In this document: positions 16,130 to 24,147 of the stretch, one piece after another
Position numbering within the stretch: position 1 is the stretch's first letter
Layout: every line of letters begins with the position of its first letter
Assembly (NCBI GenBank): GCA_964394445.1
Contig: CAYMXO010000001.1
Location: forward strand, 62,001 to 126,000
Source of the DNA: Thiopseudomonas sp964394445
GTDB taxonomy: Bacteria; Pseudomonadota; Gammaproteobacteria; Pseudomonadales; Pseudomonadaceae
Direction: 5' to 3'
DNA length: 64,000 nucleotides
Made by a program: the position numbers and the translations under genes
Notes under the pieces: generated by a model
Told to the model about the DNA's origin: nothing
Seen by the model: the letters and a program-made list of their open reading frames with translations, nothing else
Database searches by the model: none

Positions 16130-17488
16130 ATGAACTACGATTTTGACTTGTTTGTTATTGGCGCCGGCTCTGGCGGGGTTCGCGCATCACGCTTTGCTGC
16201 AGGGTTTGGCGCCAAGGTTGCCGTAGCCGAGAGTCGGTATCTGGGCGGTACCTGCGTTAACGTAGGATGTGTGCCCAAAAAACTCATGTCCTATGCTGCC
16301 CATTGCAGTGAAGACATAGCCCTGAGCCGCAGTTTCGGCTGGGATGCAGCCGCCGCCGGCTTTGACTGGTCAACCCTGATCGAGAACAAAAACAAGGAAA
16401 TCGGGCGTCTCAACGGCATTTATGGACGCTTGCTGGAGGGCAGTAACGTCACCCTTTTTAACGGGCACGCGCGAATCGTCGGTCCGCACAAGGTTGAAGT
16501 GCAGGGGGTAACCCACACGGCTAAACACATTTTGCTGGCAACTGGCGGTTGGCCGGTGCTGCCTGACATTCCAGGCAAGGAATACATTACCGACTCGAAC
16601 CAGGTATTTTACCTTGAGCAACAGCCACGTCGTGTATTGGTTGTCGGGGGAGGGTATATCGCACTGGAATTTGCCTCCATCTTTAACGGTCTGGGCAGCG
16701 AGACCCATCTTTCCTACCGTGGCGAATTGTTTTTGCGGGGCTTCGACCAGGAAGTTCGTGAGCACGTCAGGGATGTGATGCTGTCAAAAGGCATAAATCT
16801 TCACTTTAATAGCAATGTACAATCCATTGAAAAAAATCAAGAAACCGGAGAGCTTAAAGTCACTTGTGAAGATGGCAAGGTACTGGAAGCTGACTGCGTT
16901 TTTTATGCCATCGGCCGCCGTCCGATGCTGGACAATCTGGGACTTGAAAACGTCAACGTAGAGCTTGATCAACACGGATTGATCAAGGTTAACGAGCTGT
17001 ATGAAACCACCGAACCAGGCATTCTCGCTGTCGGTGACCTGATCGAAGGGCCACAGCTGACCCCTGTAGCCCTGGCTGAAGGCATGGCTGTTGCACGCCG
17101 GCTATTCAAGCCGGACGAATACAAGCCGGTCAGTTACGAGCATATTGCAACCGCAGTGTTTACTTTGCCCAACATTGCCACCGTCGGGCTGACCGAAGAG
17201 CAAGCGCTGGCAGCCGGCTACGAGACAAGTATTTTTACCAGCAGCTTCAGACCGATGAAGCTGAGCTTTTCCGATGCACAAGAGCGCATTTTCATGAAGC
17301 TGGTAGTGGACAGGCAAACTGACAAAGTGCTGGGCTGTCACATGGTGGGCCCGGATGCCGGCGAACTGATCCAGGGCTTGGCCGTAGCGCTGAAAGCAGG
17401 CGCAACCAAGGCAGTGTTTGACGACACAATCGGTATTCATCCAACTGCAGCGGAAGAGTTTGTCACCATGCGTACGCCAGCCCGGTAA
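16130..17488 (+). CDS. gor: Glutathione reductase
   Basis: The 452-residue flavoprotein disulfide reductase has the FAD-binding GAGSGGVRASR near residue 11, the redox disulfide GGTCVNVGCVPKK, an NAD(P) motif GGGYIALEFASIFNGLG followed by an Arg-containing loop fitting NADPH, and the C-terminal HPTAAEEFVTMR with the catalytic His-Glu pair. It keeps glutathione reduced in the cytosol. CAGGAG lies before the ATG. A 9-bp hairpin is found 16 nt after the stop. Confidence 0.96.
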   Translation: MNYDFDLFVIGAGSGGVRASRFAAGFGAKVAVAESRYLGGTCVNVGCVPKKLMSYAAHCSEDIALSRSFGWDAAAAGFDWSTLIENKNKEIGRLNGIYGRLLEGSNVTLFNGHARIVGPHKVEVQGVTHTAKHILLATGGWPVLPDIPGKEYITDSNQVFYLEQQPRRVLVVGGGYIALEFASIFNGLGSETHLSYRGELFLRGFDQEVREHVRDVMLSKGINLHFNSNVQSIEKNQETGELKVTCEDGKVLEADCVFYAIGRRPMLDNLGLENVNVELDQHGLIKVNELYETTEPGILAVGDLIEGPQLTPVALAEGMAVARRLFKPDEYKPVSYEHIATAVFTLPNIATVGLTEEQALAAGYETSIFTSSFRPMKLSFSDAQERIFMKLVVDRQTDKVLGCHMVGPDAGELIQGLAVALKAGATKAVFDDTIGIHPTAAEEFVTMRTPAR

Positions 17489-17504
17489 ACCGGCAGAACC
17501 AGGA

Positions 17505-17531
17505 GCTACCGCGCTCGAGGGTCGCGGTAGC
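17505..17531. terminator. Hairpin after gor
   Basis: Perfect 9-bp arms GCTACCGCG (17505-17513) and CGCGGTAGC (17523-17531) with a 9-nt loop directly follow gor. The downstream bases are CTTCTCG, without a run of Ts. It is a probable terminator or 3'-end stabiliser. Confidence 0.55.
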
Positions 17532-17703
17532 CTTCTCGCAAGACGCAAGATTGTGGATGGACGCCATGCAACGCTACCGCAGGTAGATCAATCAGTCAGG
17601 AACAGCAACTAACCGGGCTTGCCGGATGTCTGGTTAAAATAGAGCAGGGTGCTGTTCGCACACGTTTTAGCGCTCATAACAACACAACCGTCGTTGCGCC
17701 GGA

Positions 17704-18216
17704 TCAGTGATGGGAATGCCCTGTTTCTGAGCCTGCATCAAGGCCCAGGATTTCAGCTTCCAGCTCTATCTTTCCCGCTCTGGCGAACTCAAGCTGCAGC
17801 AGAAAGTGCCCACCCTCACGCAAAGGCTGGCGTAATCCGACCAGCATGATGTGATGACCGCCGGGCTGCAGCTCGAGGATGCCGCCAGCGGGAATTTCAA
17901 TATTTTTTACCCGAACCATTTTCAGCAGGCCGTTTTCCTGGACATGTGCATGCAGCTCTACAGTTTCTGCAATATCCGAACTGGCTCCCAGTAACAGGTC
18001 TTGCTCGCCAAGGTTCTTGATCTGAACAAAAGCAGCGCCGGTATGCGCATTCGGCGGCAGTGCCCGCGACCAGGGACGGCTGATTTCCATCTGCTCCAGG
18101 CTAATTGCGTGTGCATCCACCATGGAGGCAGGGTTCTGGTGTTCTGCTGCGTGTATTGCAGGCAATATTGACAAGGTGAGTGACAGGCACAGTGAAGCAA
18201 GAATCCGTGGGTGCAT
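17704..18216 (-). CDS. Periplasmic copper chaperone PCu(A)C
   Basis: The 170-residue protein has a Sec signal peptide cleaved after about residue 23 (IHAAEH). The PCu(A)C domain shows the copper ligands in the pattern VELHAHVQENGLLKMV and GGHHIMLVGLRQPL, that is His-x10-Met and His-x-Met. It delivers Cu(I) to the CuA site of cytochrome oxidase. The C-terminal HSHH adds possible metal-binding histidines. It is followed on the same strand by no gene and is separate from scpB by 257 nt, where I see only AT-rich promoter-like sequence. Confidence 0.92.
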   Translation of the reverse strand: MHPRILASLCLSLTLSILPAIHAAEHQNPASMVDAHAISLEQMEISRPWSRALPPNAHTGAAFVQIKNLGEQDLLLGASSDIAETVELHAHVQENGLLKMVRVKNIEIPAGGILELQPGGHHIMLVGLRQPLREGGHFLLQLEFARAGKIELEAEILGLDAGSETGHSHH

Positions 18217-18473
18217 AAAGAAACATCCTTACAGGCAGGTTACATAACACAAGCAGGACAGGGCGTAAATCGGGGAATGCAGCTTAGCAAAGCAGGGGTT
18301 GGTTCCGCAGTGCGACATACAAACGCATGGAGACAGATATAATGTCATAAGCGCAATTTAACATAATATCTATTATCGCTTCGATCTGCAGGAACCGGAG
18401 TTTAAGCGTTGCTGCCAACTCTGTGAAATCTGCCTGGACGTTGCTCTGTTATGCAACCGGACTGGGTATTTTC

Positions 18474-19253
18474 TCATTCACCCGTGGATCCAGGATTGTC
18501 ATGCTCATCGCCTGTCTGCAACACCAGGTCTTCAAAGTCCGTTTTCAGATTGCTTTCCATCTTTTCCAGCTCGGCCAGCAGATGGCTAAAGCTCAGCTCC
18601 TGTACTGGCGTTTCCACCGTTTCTTTGTCTTCGTTGCTGGTATCTGCGCTATCCGTCTGCCTGCCAGGCTCGGCATGTTGCACCAGATTTTCCTGCAGGC
18701 GCTCAAAAGCAGCGCTCAGGTCGCGGGCTTCACGCAACGGCGGCAGCTGCGCCAGGTCCTGTAAATTGAAATAATCCAGAAACGCCCTGGTGGTGGCAAA
18801 CAGCGCTGGACGCCCGGGCACCTCCTTGTGCCCGATCACCTTGATCCAGTCACGTTCCTGCAGTGTCCTGATGATATGGCTGCTGACCGTTACACCTCGC
18901 ACATCTTCGATTTCACCCCGGGTAACCGGTTGCCGGTATGCAACCAGTGCCAGGGTTTCCAGCAACGCACGCGAATAACGCTGTGGGCGTTCTTCCCACA
19001 AGCGTTCGATGTAAGGCGTATAACTGCTGCAGATCTGCAGCCGATAGCCGCTCGCCACCCTGTGTAGACGTAGCGGCCCGGCCTGCAGTTGCTCCTGCAG
19101 CTGATCAAGTGCCGCGCTGATTTCGTGCCCGTCCAGCTGCTCGGGTTCCAGCAGCTGCTGCAGCTGTTGTACAGACAACGGCTTGCGGTACGCCAGCAAA
19201 AGCGCCTGGATGATATGCGGCAGTTGCACTGAATGTTCGTTCATGACTGACAC
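18474..19253 (-). CDS. scpB: Segregation and condensation protein B
   Basis: The 259-residue ScpB has two winged-helix domains (IIQALLLAYRKPLSVQQL, then YSRALLETLALVAYRQPVTRGEIEDVRGV) and the LxERDWIKVIGHKEVPGRPALFATT motif. It binds ScpA and the SMC/condensin-like complex in chromosome compaction. The C-terminal 60 residues form an acidic low-complexity tail. The start overlaps scpA by 13 nt. Confidence 0.95.
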   Translation of the reverse strand: MSVMNEHSVQLPHIIQALLLAYRKPLSVQQLQQLLEPEQLDGHEISAALDQLQEQLQAGPLRLHRVASGYRLQICSSYTPYIERLWEERPQRYSRALLETLALVAYRQPVTRGEIEDVRGVTVSSHIIRTLQERDWIKVIGHKEVPGRPALFATTRAFLDYFNLQDLAQLPPLREARDLSAAFERLQENLVQHAEPGRQTDSADTSNEDKETVETPVQELSFSHLLAELEKMESNLKTDFEDLVLQTGDEHDNPGSTGE

Positions 19254-20056
19254 ATCCGTACGTGAATTTCTGCATAGGGCTCGTTTTGTACCAACTCGAC
19301 CAGACTTTCCTTGACCAGCTCGAGAATGGCCATGAATGTAACCACCACCCCAAGGCGACCTTCTTCGGCGGTAAAAAACTGGCCGAAAGGCACAAAACCC
19401 TGACCCCGCAAGCGCTCCAGAACAATCCCCATGCGCTCACGGGTCGACAGTGTCTCACGGCCGACCTGGTGGCTTTCATACATGTCGGCACGGCGCAACA
19501 CATCGGCCAGCGCCAAAAGCAGGTCGTTCATATCCACTTCAGGATGAACTCCGCTTTTGCGGGCCAGGCTGGACTCCAGCGCGGGTAAAAAGATGTCGCG
19601 CCCTACCCTCGGCAAGTCATCCAGTTTTTCTGAAACTTCCTTGAAGCGTTCATACTCTTGCAGTCGCCGCACCAGTTCGGCCCGCGGGTCTTCCTCATCC
19701 TCGTCACTGTCATCTTGACGTGGCAGCAACATGCGTGACTTGATCTCGGCCAGCATGGCGGCCATAACCAGATATTCTGCTGCCAGTTCAAGCCGGGCCG
19801 ACCGCATCAGTTCGACGTACTGCATGTATTGACGGGTAATGTCGGCAACCGGAATATCCAGAATGTCGATATTTTGCTTACGGATCAGGTACAACAGCAG
19901 ATCAAGCGGGCCCTCAAAAGCATCCAGAATGACTTCCAGTGCATCCGGAGGGATATACAAATCCAGGGGCAAGCTTTTGATTGCCTCGCCATAGACCAGC
20001 GCCAGGGGCAGTTGTTCGTGCAGCTGCTCCTTATCGGCGCGATGCCCGCTGTTCAA
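19241..20056 (-). CDS. scpA: Segregation and condensation protein A
   Basis: The 271-residue kleisin shows the ScpA core FEGPLDLLLYLIRKQNIDILDIPVADIT and the C-terminal winged helix (VTFMAILELVKESLVELVQ). It bridges SMC heads. It starts at TTG 20056 with GAGGA about 9 nt upstream, inside the end of yciO, so it depends on the operon rnm-yciO-scpA-scpB. The N-terminal 30 residues before the conserved core are variable and the start is less certain. Confidence 0.93.
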   Translation of the reverse strand: MNSGHRADKEQLHEQLPLALVYGEAIKSLPLDLYIPPDALEVILDAFEGPLDLLLYLIRKQNIDILDIPVADITRQYMQYVELMRSARLELAAEYLVMAAMLAEIKSRMLLPRQDDSDEDEEDPRAELVRRLQEYERFKEVSEKLDDLPRVGRDIFLPALESSLARKSGVHPEVDMNDLLLALADVLRRADMYESHQVGRETLSTRERMGIVLERLRGQGFVPFGQFFTAEEGRLGVVVTFMAILELVKESLVELVQNEPYAEIHVRMCQS

Positions 20057-20058
20057 TC

Positions 20059-20682
20059 TCAGGCATCCTCAAAAGCGCTGGCGTCTCCACTGCCGTAGCG
20101 AATGATTTCCGGTTGCTCGCCAACCAGGCTCACGACCGTGGAGGCCTCATAGGTGCCGTAACCACCATCAATAATCAGGTCTACCTTGCTTTCCAGCCGG
20201 TCACGGATTTCATAAGGGTCACTCATCGGCTCAGTTTCATCCGGCATGATCAGGCTGACACTCATCATCGGCTCGCCCAGCTCCTGCAGCAGTGCCTGGG
20301 CAATCGGGTTGGCTGGAACCCGCAAGCCGATTGTACGACGCTTGGCATGCATCAGCATGCGAGGAACCTCACGGGTTGCATCCAGGATAAAGGTATAGGG
20401 CCCCGGCACATGTGCCTTGAGCAGACGAAAAGCACTGGTATTAACCTTCGCATAAAGCCCGAGTTCAGACAGGTCACGACACATAAGGGTGAAGTTGTGC
20501 TTGTCGTCCAGTCGGCGAATCTGGCGGATACGGTCCAGTGCGGCCTTCTCCCCTACCCCGCAACCCATGGCGTAAGACGAGTCGGCCGGGTAGATCACGA
20601 CACCGCCTTTACGGATCACATCCACAGCCTGACGTATCAGACGGGGTTGCGGTGTCTCTGCATGAATCTGAAAAAATTTCAT
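20059..20682 (-). CDS. yciO: YciO, TsaC/Sua5-like protein
   Basis: The 207-residue protein matches YciO (FFQIHxxTPQPRLIRQAVDVIRKGG, then YPADSSYAMGCGVGEK and HNFTLMCRDLSELG). The family shares the fold of threonylcarbamoyl-AMP synthase TsaC, but E. coli YciO is a separate paralogue that did not replace TsaC under normal conditions. The function is therefore unproven. It lies 4 nt after the PHP gene, as in E. coli yciV-yciO. Confidence 0.92.
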   Translation of the reverse strand: MKFFQIHAETPQPRLIRQAVDVIRKGGVVIYPADSSYAMGCGVGEKAALDRIRQIRRLDDKHNFTLMCRDLSELGLYAKVNTSAFRLLKAHVPGPYTFILDATREVPRMLMHAKRRTIGLRVPANPIAQALLQELGEPMMSVSLIMPDETEPMSDPYEIRDRLESKVDLIIDGGYGTYEASTVVSLVGEQPEIIRYGSGDASAFEDA

Positions 20683-20686
20683 CGTT

Positions 20687-21553
20687 TTACATTGCTCCAG
20701 GGGCCGGCTCGCGGATGGCGTCCGGAATTGTAAACTGTTGCCATAAGGGCGTTAAATCTTCTGCCGGCGCACGGTACAGGCCCAGCTCCGACCAGTTGCG
20801 CGGCACATGAAAATCGCTGCCTGCAGTAATCTGCAGGTTGAATTCGCGGGCCATGCCGGCAAGCGTGCCAACCTGCTCGACAGGTTGCAGCCCGTTGCTT
20901 ATTTCCAGGGCATGGCCCCCCAGGCCGGCAAACTCCGCAACCAGCCGGCGACGCTTGCTGCGGGTGAAGTTGTAATGATAAGGATGGGCCAGACTGATCC
21001 AGGCCTGTGCATCCCGTAACACCTGCATGACGTCTGCAAATTCGGGCCAATACTGCTTTACGTCGCCAATTTTGCCAGCACCAAGCCATTTATTGAAAGC
21101 TTCAGCATAATCCCTGACATGACCGGCGCGCACCAGATACTCGGCAAAATGCGGACGCGCTGGTGGCTGTCCGGACTCGCCAAGCCCGGCCTGAACACTG
21201 CGTGCGCCTTCCAGACAACCGGGCATGCCTTTGGCTGCCAGGCGCTGGTCGATTTTTTCCGCCCGTTGCCAGCGTGCGTTCTGTAATCGCTCAATCAGCC
21301 CGTTGAGCGGCGCGCTTTGCAGATCGAAATCATAACCCAGCACATGAATGGTGGTAGCCGACCAGGTACAAGACAGTTCAATGCCGTTGACCAGATGCAT
21401 ACCCAAAGCTTCACAGGCCTGCCTGGCTTCGGCGATACCGCTGGTGGTGTCATGGTCAGTCAGAGCGAGTATGCGGATGCCGCGCTGATGTGCGCGCCGT
21501 ACCAGCTCCGTGGGCGACAACTGGCCATCCGAAGCCGTGCTGTGACAGTGCAA
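20687..21553 (-). CDS. rnm: PHP-domain phosphoesterase (RNase AM / nucleoside bisphosphate phosphatase)
   Basis: The 288-residue PHP protein has the metal-binding HCHSTASDG at its extreme N-terminus, ALTDHDT at about 35 and SDFHVPRN near residue 255. RnaAM/TrpH removes phosphate from 3',5'-nucleotide bisphosphates and trims 5' ends of RNA. The only usual start in frame is TTG 21553 directly before the catalytic HCH, without a ribosome site. The frame is open 26 codons further up to a TAA and lacks ATG or GTG there, so the true start is unclear (possibly CTG 21588 or so, behind AGGAG). Confidence 0.88.
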   Translation of the reverse strand: MHCHSTASDGQLSPTELVRRAHQRGIRILALTDHDTTSGIAEARQACEALGMHLVNGIELSCTWSATTIHVLGYDFDLQSAPLNGLIERLQNARWQRAEKIDQRLAAKGMPGCLEGARSVQAGLGESGQPPARPHFAEYLVRAGHVRDYAEAFNKWLGAGKIGDVKQYWPEFADVMQVLRDAQAWISLAHPYHYNFTRSKRRRLVAEFAGLGGHALEISNGLQPVEQVGTLAGMAREFNLQITAGSDFHVPRNWSELGLYRAPAEDLTPLWQQFTIPDAIREPAPGAM

Positions 21554-21680
21554 GTCGATATCAAAGGGACTGGAGCCGGAAACAGTTTCGCTGGAGGTGT
21601 TGATTTGCAGGACTCCTGGTTAAAGATAGCGGTCGAATTTGCTATATTATGCCCCTTACTCATACAGATTGGCCGAAATT

Positions 21681-22274
21681 GTGAAGCAATTTATCGATTT
21701 TATTCCCCTGTTGCTGTTTTTTATCGTTTTCAAGCTGGAGCCGCGGGCTGTTGAGCTGTTTGGCCAGCACTGGACACTTGGTGGCATTTTCAGTGCCACC
21801 GCCGTACTGATTGCCAGCTCGATAATCGTTTATGGCGCCTTGTACACCAGCCAGAAACGACTGGAAAAAGGCCAATGGCTGACGCTGGCAGGCTGTCTGG
21901 TGTTTGGTAGCCTGACCCTCGCCTTTCACAGTGAAACCTTTCTTAAATGGAAAGCCCCGGTCGTCAACTGGTTGTTTGCACTGGGCTTCCTTGGCAGCCA
22001 CTTTATCGGCAGCCAGCCGCTAATCCAGCGCATGATGGGCCATGCCCTGGAGCTGCCACAGCCGGTATGGCGCAAGCTAAACCTGGCCTGGGTGGTGTTT
22101 TTCATCGTTGCCGGTGCGGCCAACCTGTTTGTCGCCTTCACGTTTCACGACATCTGGGTTGATTTCAAGGTTTTCGGCAGTCTGGGCATGACCGTATTCT
22201 TCCTGATTGGCCAGGGTTTTTATATTGCCCGCCACATCCAGAACCAGCCCGAAAAACCCTCGCAAGGAGCCTGA
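21681..22274 (+). CDS. yciB: YciB, inner-membrane septation protein A
   Basis: The 197-residue protein starts at GTG 21681 (MKQFIDFIPLLLFF), the family start. An in-frame ATG at 21639 would add 14 residues upstream of the first helix. It has about five helices, including the motifs FHSETFLKWKAPVVNWLFALGFLGS and VWRKLNLAWVVFFIVAGAANLFVAF. YciB is linked to cell-envelope synthesis and division. It is followed after 2 nt by yciI. Confidence 0.93.
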   Translation: MKQFIDFIPLLLFFIVFKLEPRAVELFGQHWTLGGIFSATAVLIASSIIVYGALYTSQKRLEKGQWLTLAGCLVFGSLTLAFHSETFLKWKAPVVNWLFALGFLGSHFIGSQPLIQRMMGHALELPQPVWRKLNLAWVVFFIVAGAANLFVAFTFHDIWVDFKVFGSLGMTVFFLIGQGFYIARHIQNQPEKPSQGA

Positions 22275-22276
22275 TA

Positions 22277-22579
22277 ATGCTGTACGCAATTTTTGCCACT
22301 GACATGGCCAACAGCCTGGAACAACGCATGGCAGCGCGCCCTGCGCACCTTGAGCGCCTGCAGTCACTACAGGATCAGGGGCGGCTGATTCTGGCCGGGC
22401 CAACACCGGCCATTGACAGCCCTGCTCCCGGTGAAGCCGGTTTTACCGGCAGCCTGGTGGTTGCCGAGTTTGCCTCGCTGCAAGAAGCACAGAGCTGGGC
22501 CGATGCCGACCCATACGTGGCAGCAGGAGTTTACGAGTCGGTGCAGGTTCGTCCTTTCCTCAAGGTTTTTCCGCAATAA
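22277..22579 (+). CDS. yciI: YciI-family protein
   Basis: The 100-residue protein is a full-length YciI with a dimeric ferredoxin-like fold. It has the His-Asp pair pattern (RPAHLERLQSLQDQGRL and DADPYVAAGVYESVQVRPF). The enzymatic role of the family is not established. The pair yciB-yciI precedes the response regulator gene by 22 nt. Confidence 0.93.
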   Translation: MLYAIFATDMANSLEQRMAARPAHLERLQSLQDQGRLILAGPTPAIDSPAPGEAGFTGSLVVAEFASLQEAQSWADADPYVAAGVYESVQVRPFLKVFPQ

Positions 22580-22601
22580 TCGCTGGCAGGTGTGTGTTGA
22601 T

Positions 22602-23300
22602 ATGAGTCACGTGTTGCTCGTGGATGATGATCAGGAGCTTTGCAGCCTGCTAAGCGCCTGGCTGGAACAGGACGGCTTTAAGGTCGAGGTTGCGCACGAT
22701 ACGGCAACCGCGTTACAACGTCTGGGTGACGGACAACTGCCCGAAGCTGTGGTACTGGATGTGATGCTGCCGGACGGCAATGGCCTGGAACTGCTGCGAA
22801 CCTTGCGCACCAGCCATAAAGGCCTGCCGGTGGTAATGCTGTCGGCACGTGGCGAACCCACTGACCGTATTCTCGGGCTGGAGCTGGGCGCAGATGATTA
22901 CCTGTCCAAGCCCTGCGATCCGCGTGAGTTGACCGCACGCCTGAAAGCCGTACTGCGACGCAGCCAGGGCGCCGATGAAAGGCCCGCGCCAGCCCTGCTG
23001 CGTTACGCCGATCTGGAATATAGCCCGGCACGGGGTATCGTGATTCTCAATGGTGAGGAAGTCAGCCTGACTGTTTCCGAAGGCAAGATTCTCGAAGTGC
23101 TGCTTAGCCAGCCGGAAGAACCGATCGAGAAACATGAGCTGACCGAGCGGGCGCTGGACCGGAAACTGACTTTGTACGACCGCAGTATCGACATGCACGT
23201 CAGCAATCTACGGCGCAAACTGGGGCCCAATGCCAATGGCCAGCCGCGCATCGTTTCGATTCGTGGCCGTGGCTATCTGTTTACCGCAGCCAGTGAATGA
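22602..23300 (+). CDS. cpxR: CpxR-like OmpR-family response regulator
   Basis: The 232-residue regulator has a receiver domain with phosphoacceptor Asp53 (VLDVMLPDGNG), the switch Lys in LSKPCDP, and an OmpR-type winged helix (LTLYDRSIDMHVSNLRRKLGP, then SIRGRGYLF). The start ATG 22602 was chosen because the receiver begins there. The frame extends upstream through yciI without family similarity. The genes that follow encode a CpxP-like protein and a CpxA-like kinase, the order known from Pseudomonas. Confidence 0.88.
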   Translation: MSHVLLVDDDQELCSLLSAWLEQDGFKVEVAHDTATALQRLGDGQLPEAVVLDVMLPDGNGLELLRTLRTSHKGLPVVMLSARGEPTDRILGLELGADDYLSKPCDPRELTARLKAVLRRSQGADERPAPALLRYADLEYSPARGIVILNGEEVSLTVSEGKILEVLLSQPEEPIEKHELTERALDRKLTLYDRSIDMHVSNLRRKLGPNANGQPRIVSIRGRGYLFTAASE

Positions 23301-23359
23301 GCCACATGCGGGAGTCTGGCCCGGGCAAGCGGTTTACCCCCCCCGGCTGCCTGTCTTCA

Positions 23360-23375
23360 TTTACTTCTGCTTTAC
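23360..23375. promoter_or_regulatory. Candidate CpxR box upstream of cpxP-like gene
   Basis: TTTAC at 23360-23364 and again at 23371-23375 give, on the other strand, GTAAA-N6-GTAAA, close to the CpxR consensus GTAAA-N5-GTAAA. A third TTTAC lies at 23392-23396. The repeat starts about 100 nt before the cpxP-like start, suggesting induction by its own system. Confidence 0.45.
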
Positions 23376-23458
23376 ACTGACCTGACTGCGCTTTACTTTC
23401 AACACGGCATACTGTCTCCCAAGCCGGATCACCGGAATTGCAAACAGGAGAATATCCC

Positions 23459-24043
23459 ATGCGTATTAAACTGACCGCCCTTACCTTTGCTGTAATGCTG
23501 CCCTTTGCAGGCGCTCATGCCGCCGACCATGGCAAGAATTACAACCAGTGGCAAAAAAATGACCAGCGCTGGATGCAAGAGCTGAATCTTGATGACAAGC
23601 AGCGTGTGCAGTTCCAGGAAAAGCGCAAGGCCTACTGGGCCGAGCAGCAGAAACAGCGCGAAGCCATGGGCCAGCAACGCGGCCAGAAAAAAAGTGATGC
23701 CCACCAGCGGAAAATGCAGAGCCAACGGGATCGTCACCATTCAGAGCTGCGCAACTTGCTGAATCCTGAACAGCGGATGGCTTTTGACCGCCATCAGGAG
23801 AAAATGAAAGCTTCACGCGACCATCGCAACCCACGTTTCATGCGCGGCAATCAGCCGGGCAAAAAAATGCACAAGAACCCGCAACAAACGCACAAGAAGC
23901 AAGTGCGCCAAGAGCATAAAGCCAAAAAGCACAGTATGCATAACCAGCACAAGCACAACGGCAAGGTAGCCCCAAAGCACCGCCAGGTGCAAAAAAACAT
24001 GCATAACAGGCATGGCAAGCAGTACCAGAAGCACAGCAGGTAA
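23459..24043 (+). CDS. cpxP: CpxP/Spy-like periplasmic protein with His/Lys-rich tail
   Basis: The 194-residue protein has a signal peptide ending at AHA-A (about residue 21). The helical middle has the LTxxQ-like pattern (LNLDDKQRVQFQEKRKAYW, then LRNLLNPEQRMAFDRHQEK) typical of CpxP/Spy. CpxP inhibits CpxA and binds misfolded proteins. From about residue 125 to the end the chain is composed mainly of His, Lys, Gln, Asn, Arg and Met, a tail not present in the E. coli protein. CAGGAG precedes the ATG. The tail suggests metal or RNA/polyanion binding but this is inference. Confidence 0.75.
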   Translation: MRIKLTALTFAVMLPFAGAHAADHGKNYNQWQKNDQRWMQELNLDDKQRVQFQEKRKAYWAEQQKQREAMGQQRGQKKSDAHQRKMQSQRDRHHSELRNLLNPEQRMAFDRHQEKMKASRDHRNPRFMRGNQPGKKMHKNPQQTHKKQVRQEHKAKKHSMHNQHKHNGKVAPKHRQVQKNMHNRHGKQYQKHSR

Positions 24044-24099
24044 CAGCAAGGTTCCTGGACAAATCACATGTCCAGCCCGAAGACAACACAGCCATCAGC

Positions 24100-24127
24100 A
24101 AACCGCCGGTCAACAAGCCGGCGGTTT
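24100..24127 (+). other. Hairpin between cpxP- and cpxA-like genes
   Basis: Perfect 10-bp arms AAACCGCCGG (24100-24109) and CCGGCGGTTT (24118-24127) with an 8-nt loop end 20 nt before the kinase start. The three Ts are too few for a strong terminator. It may attenuate or separate the abundant cpxP message from the kinase message. Confidence 0.55.
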
Positions 24128-24147
24128 GGCGTTACAGGAAACACAAC

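Noticed and set aside
18350..18390. AT-rich partial dyad upstream of the copper chaperone as a Fur or Zur box
   Set aside because: It matches neither consensus well and lies more than 130 nt from the start codon.
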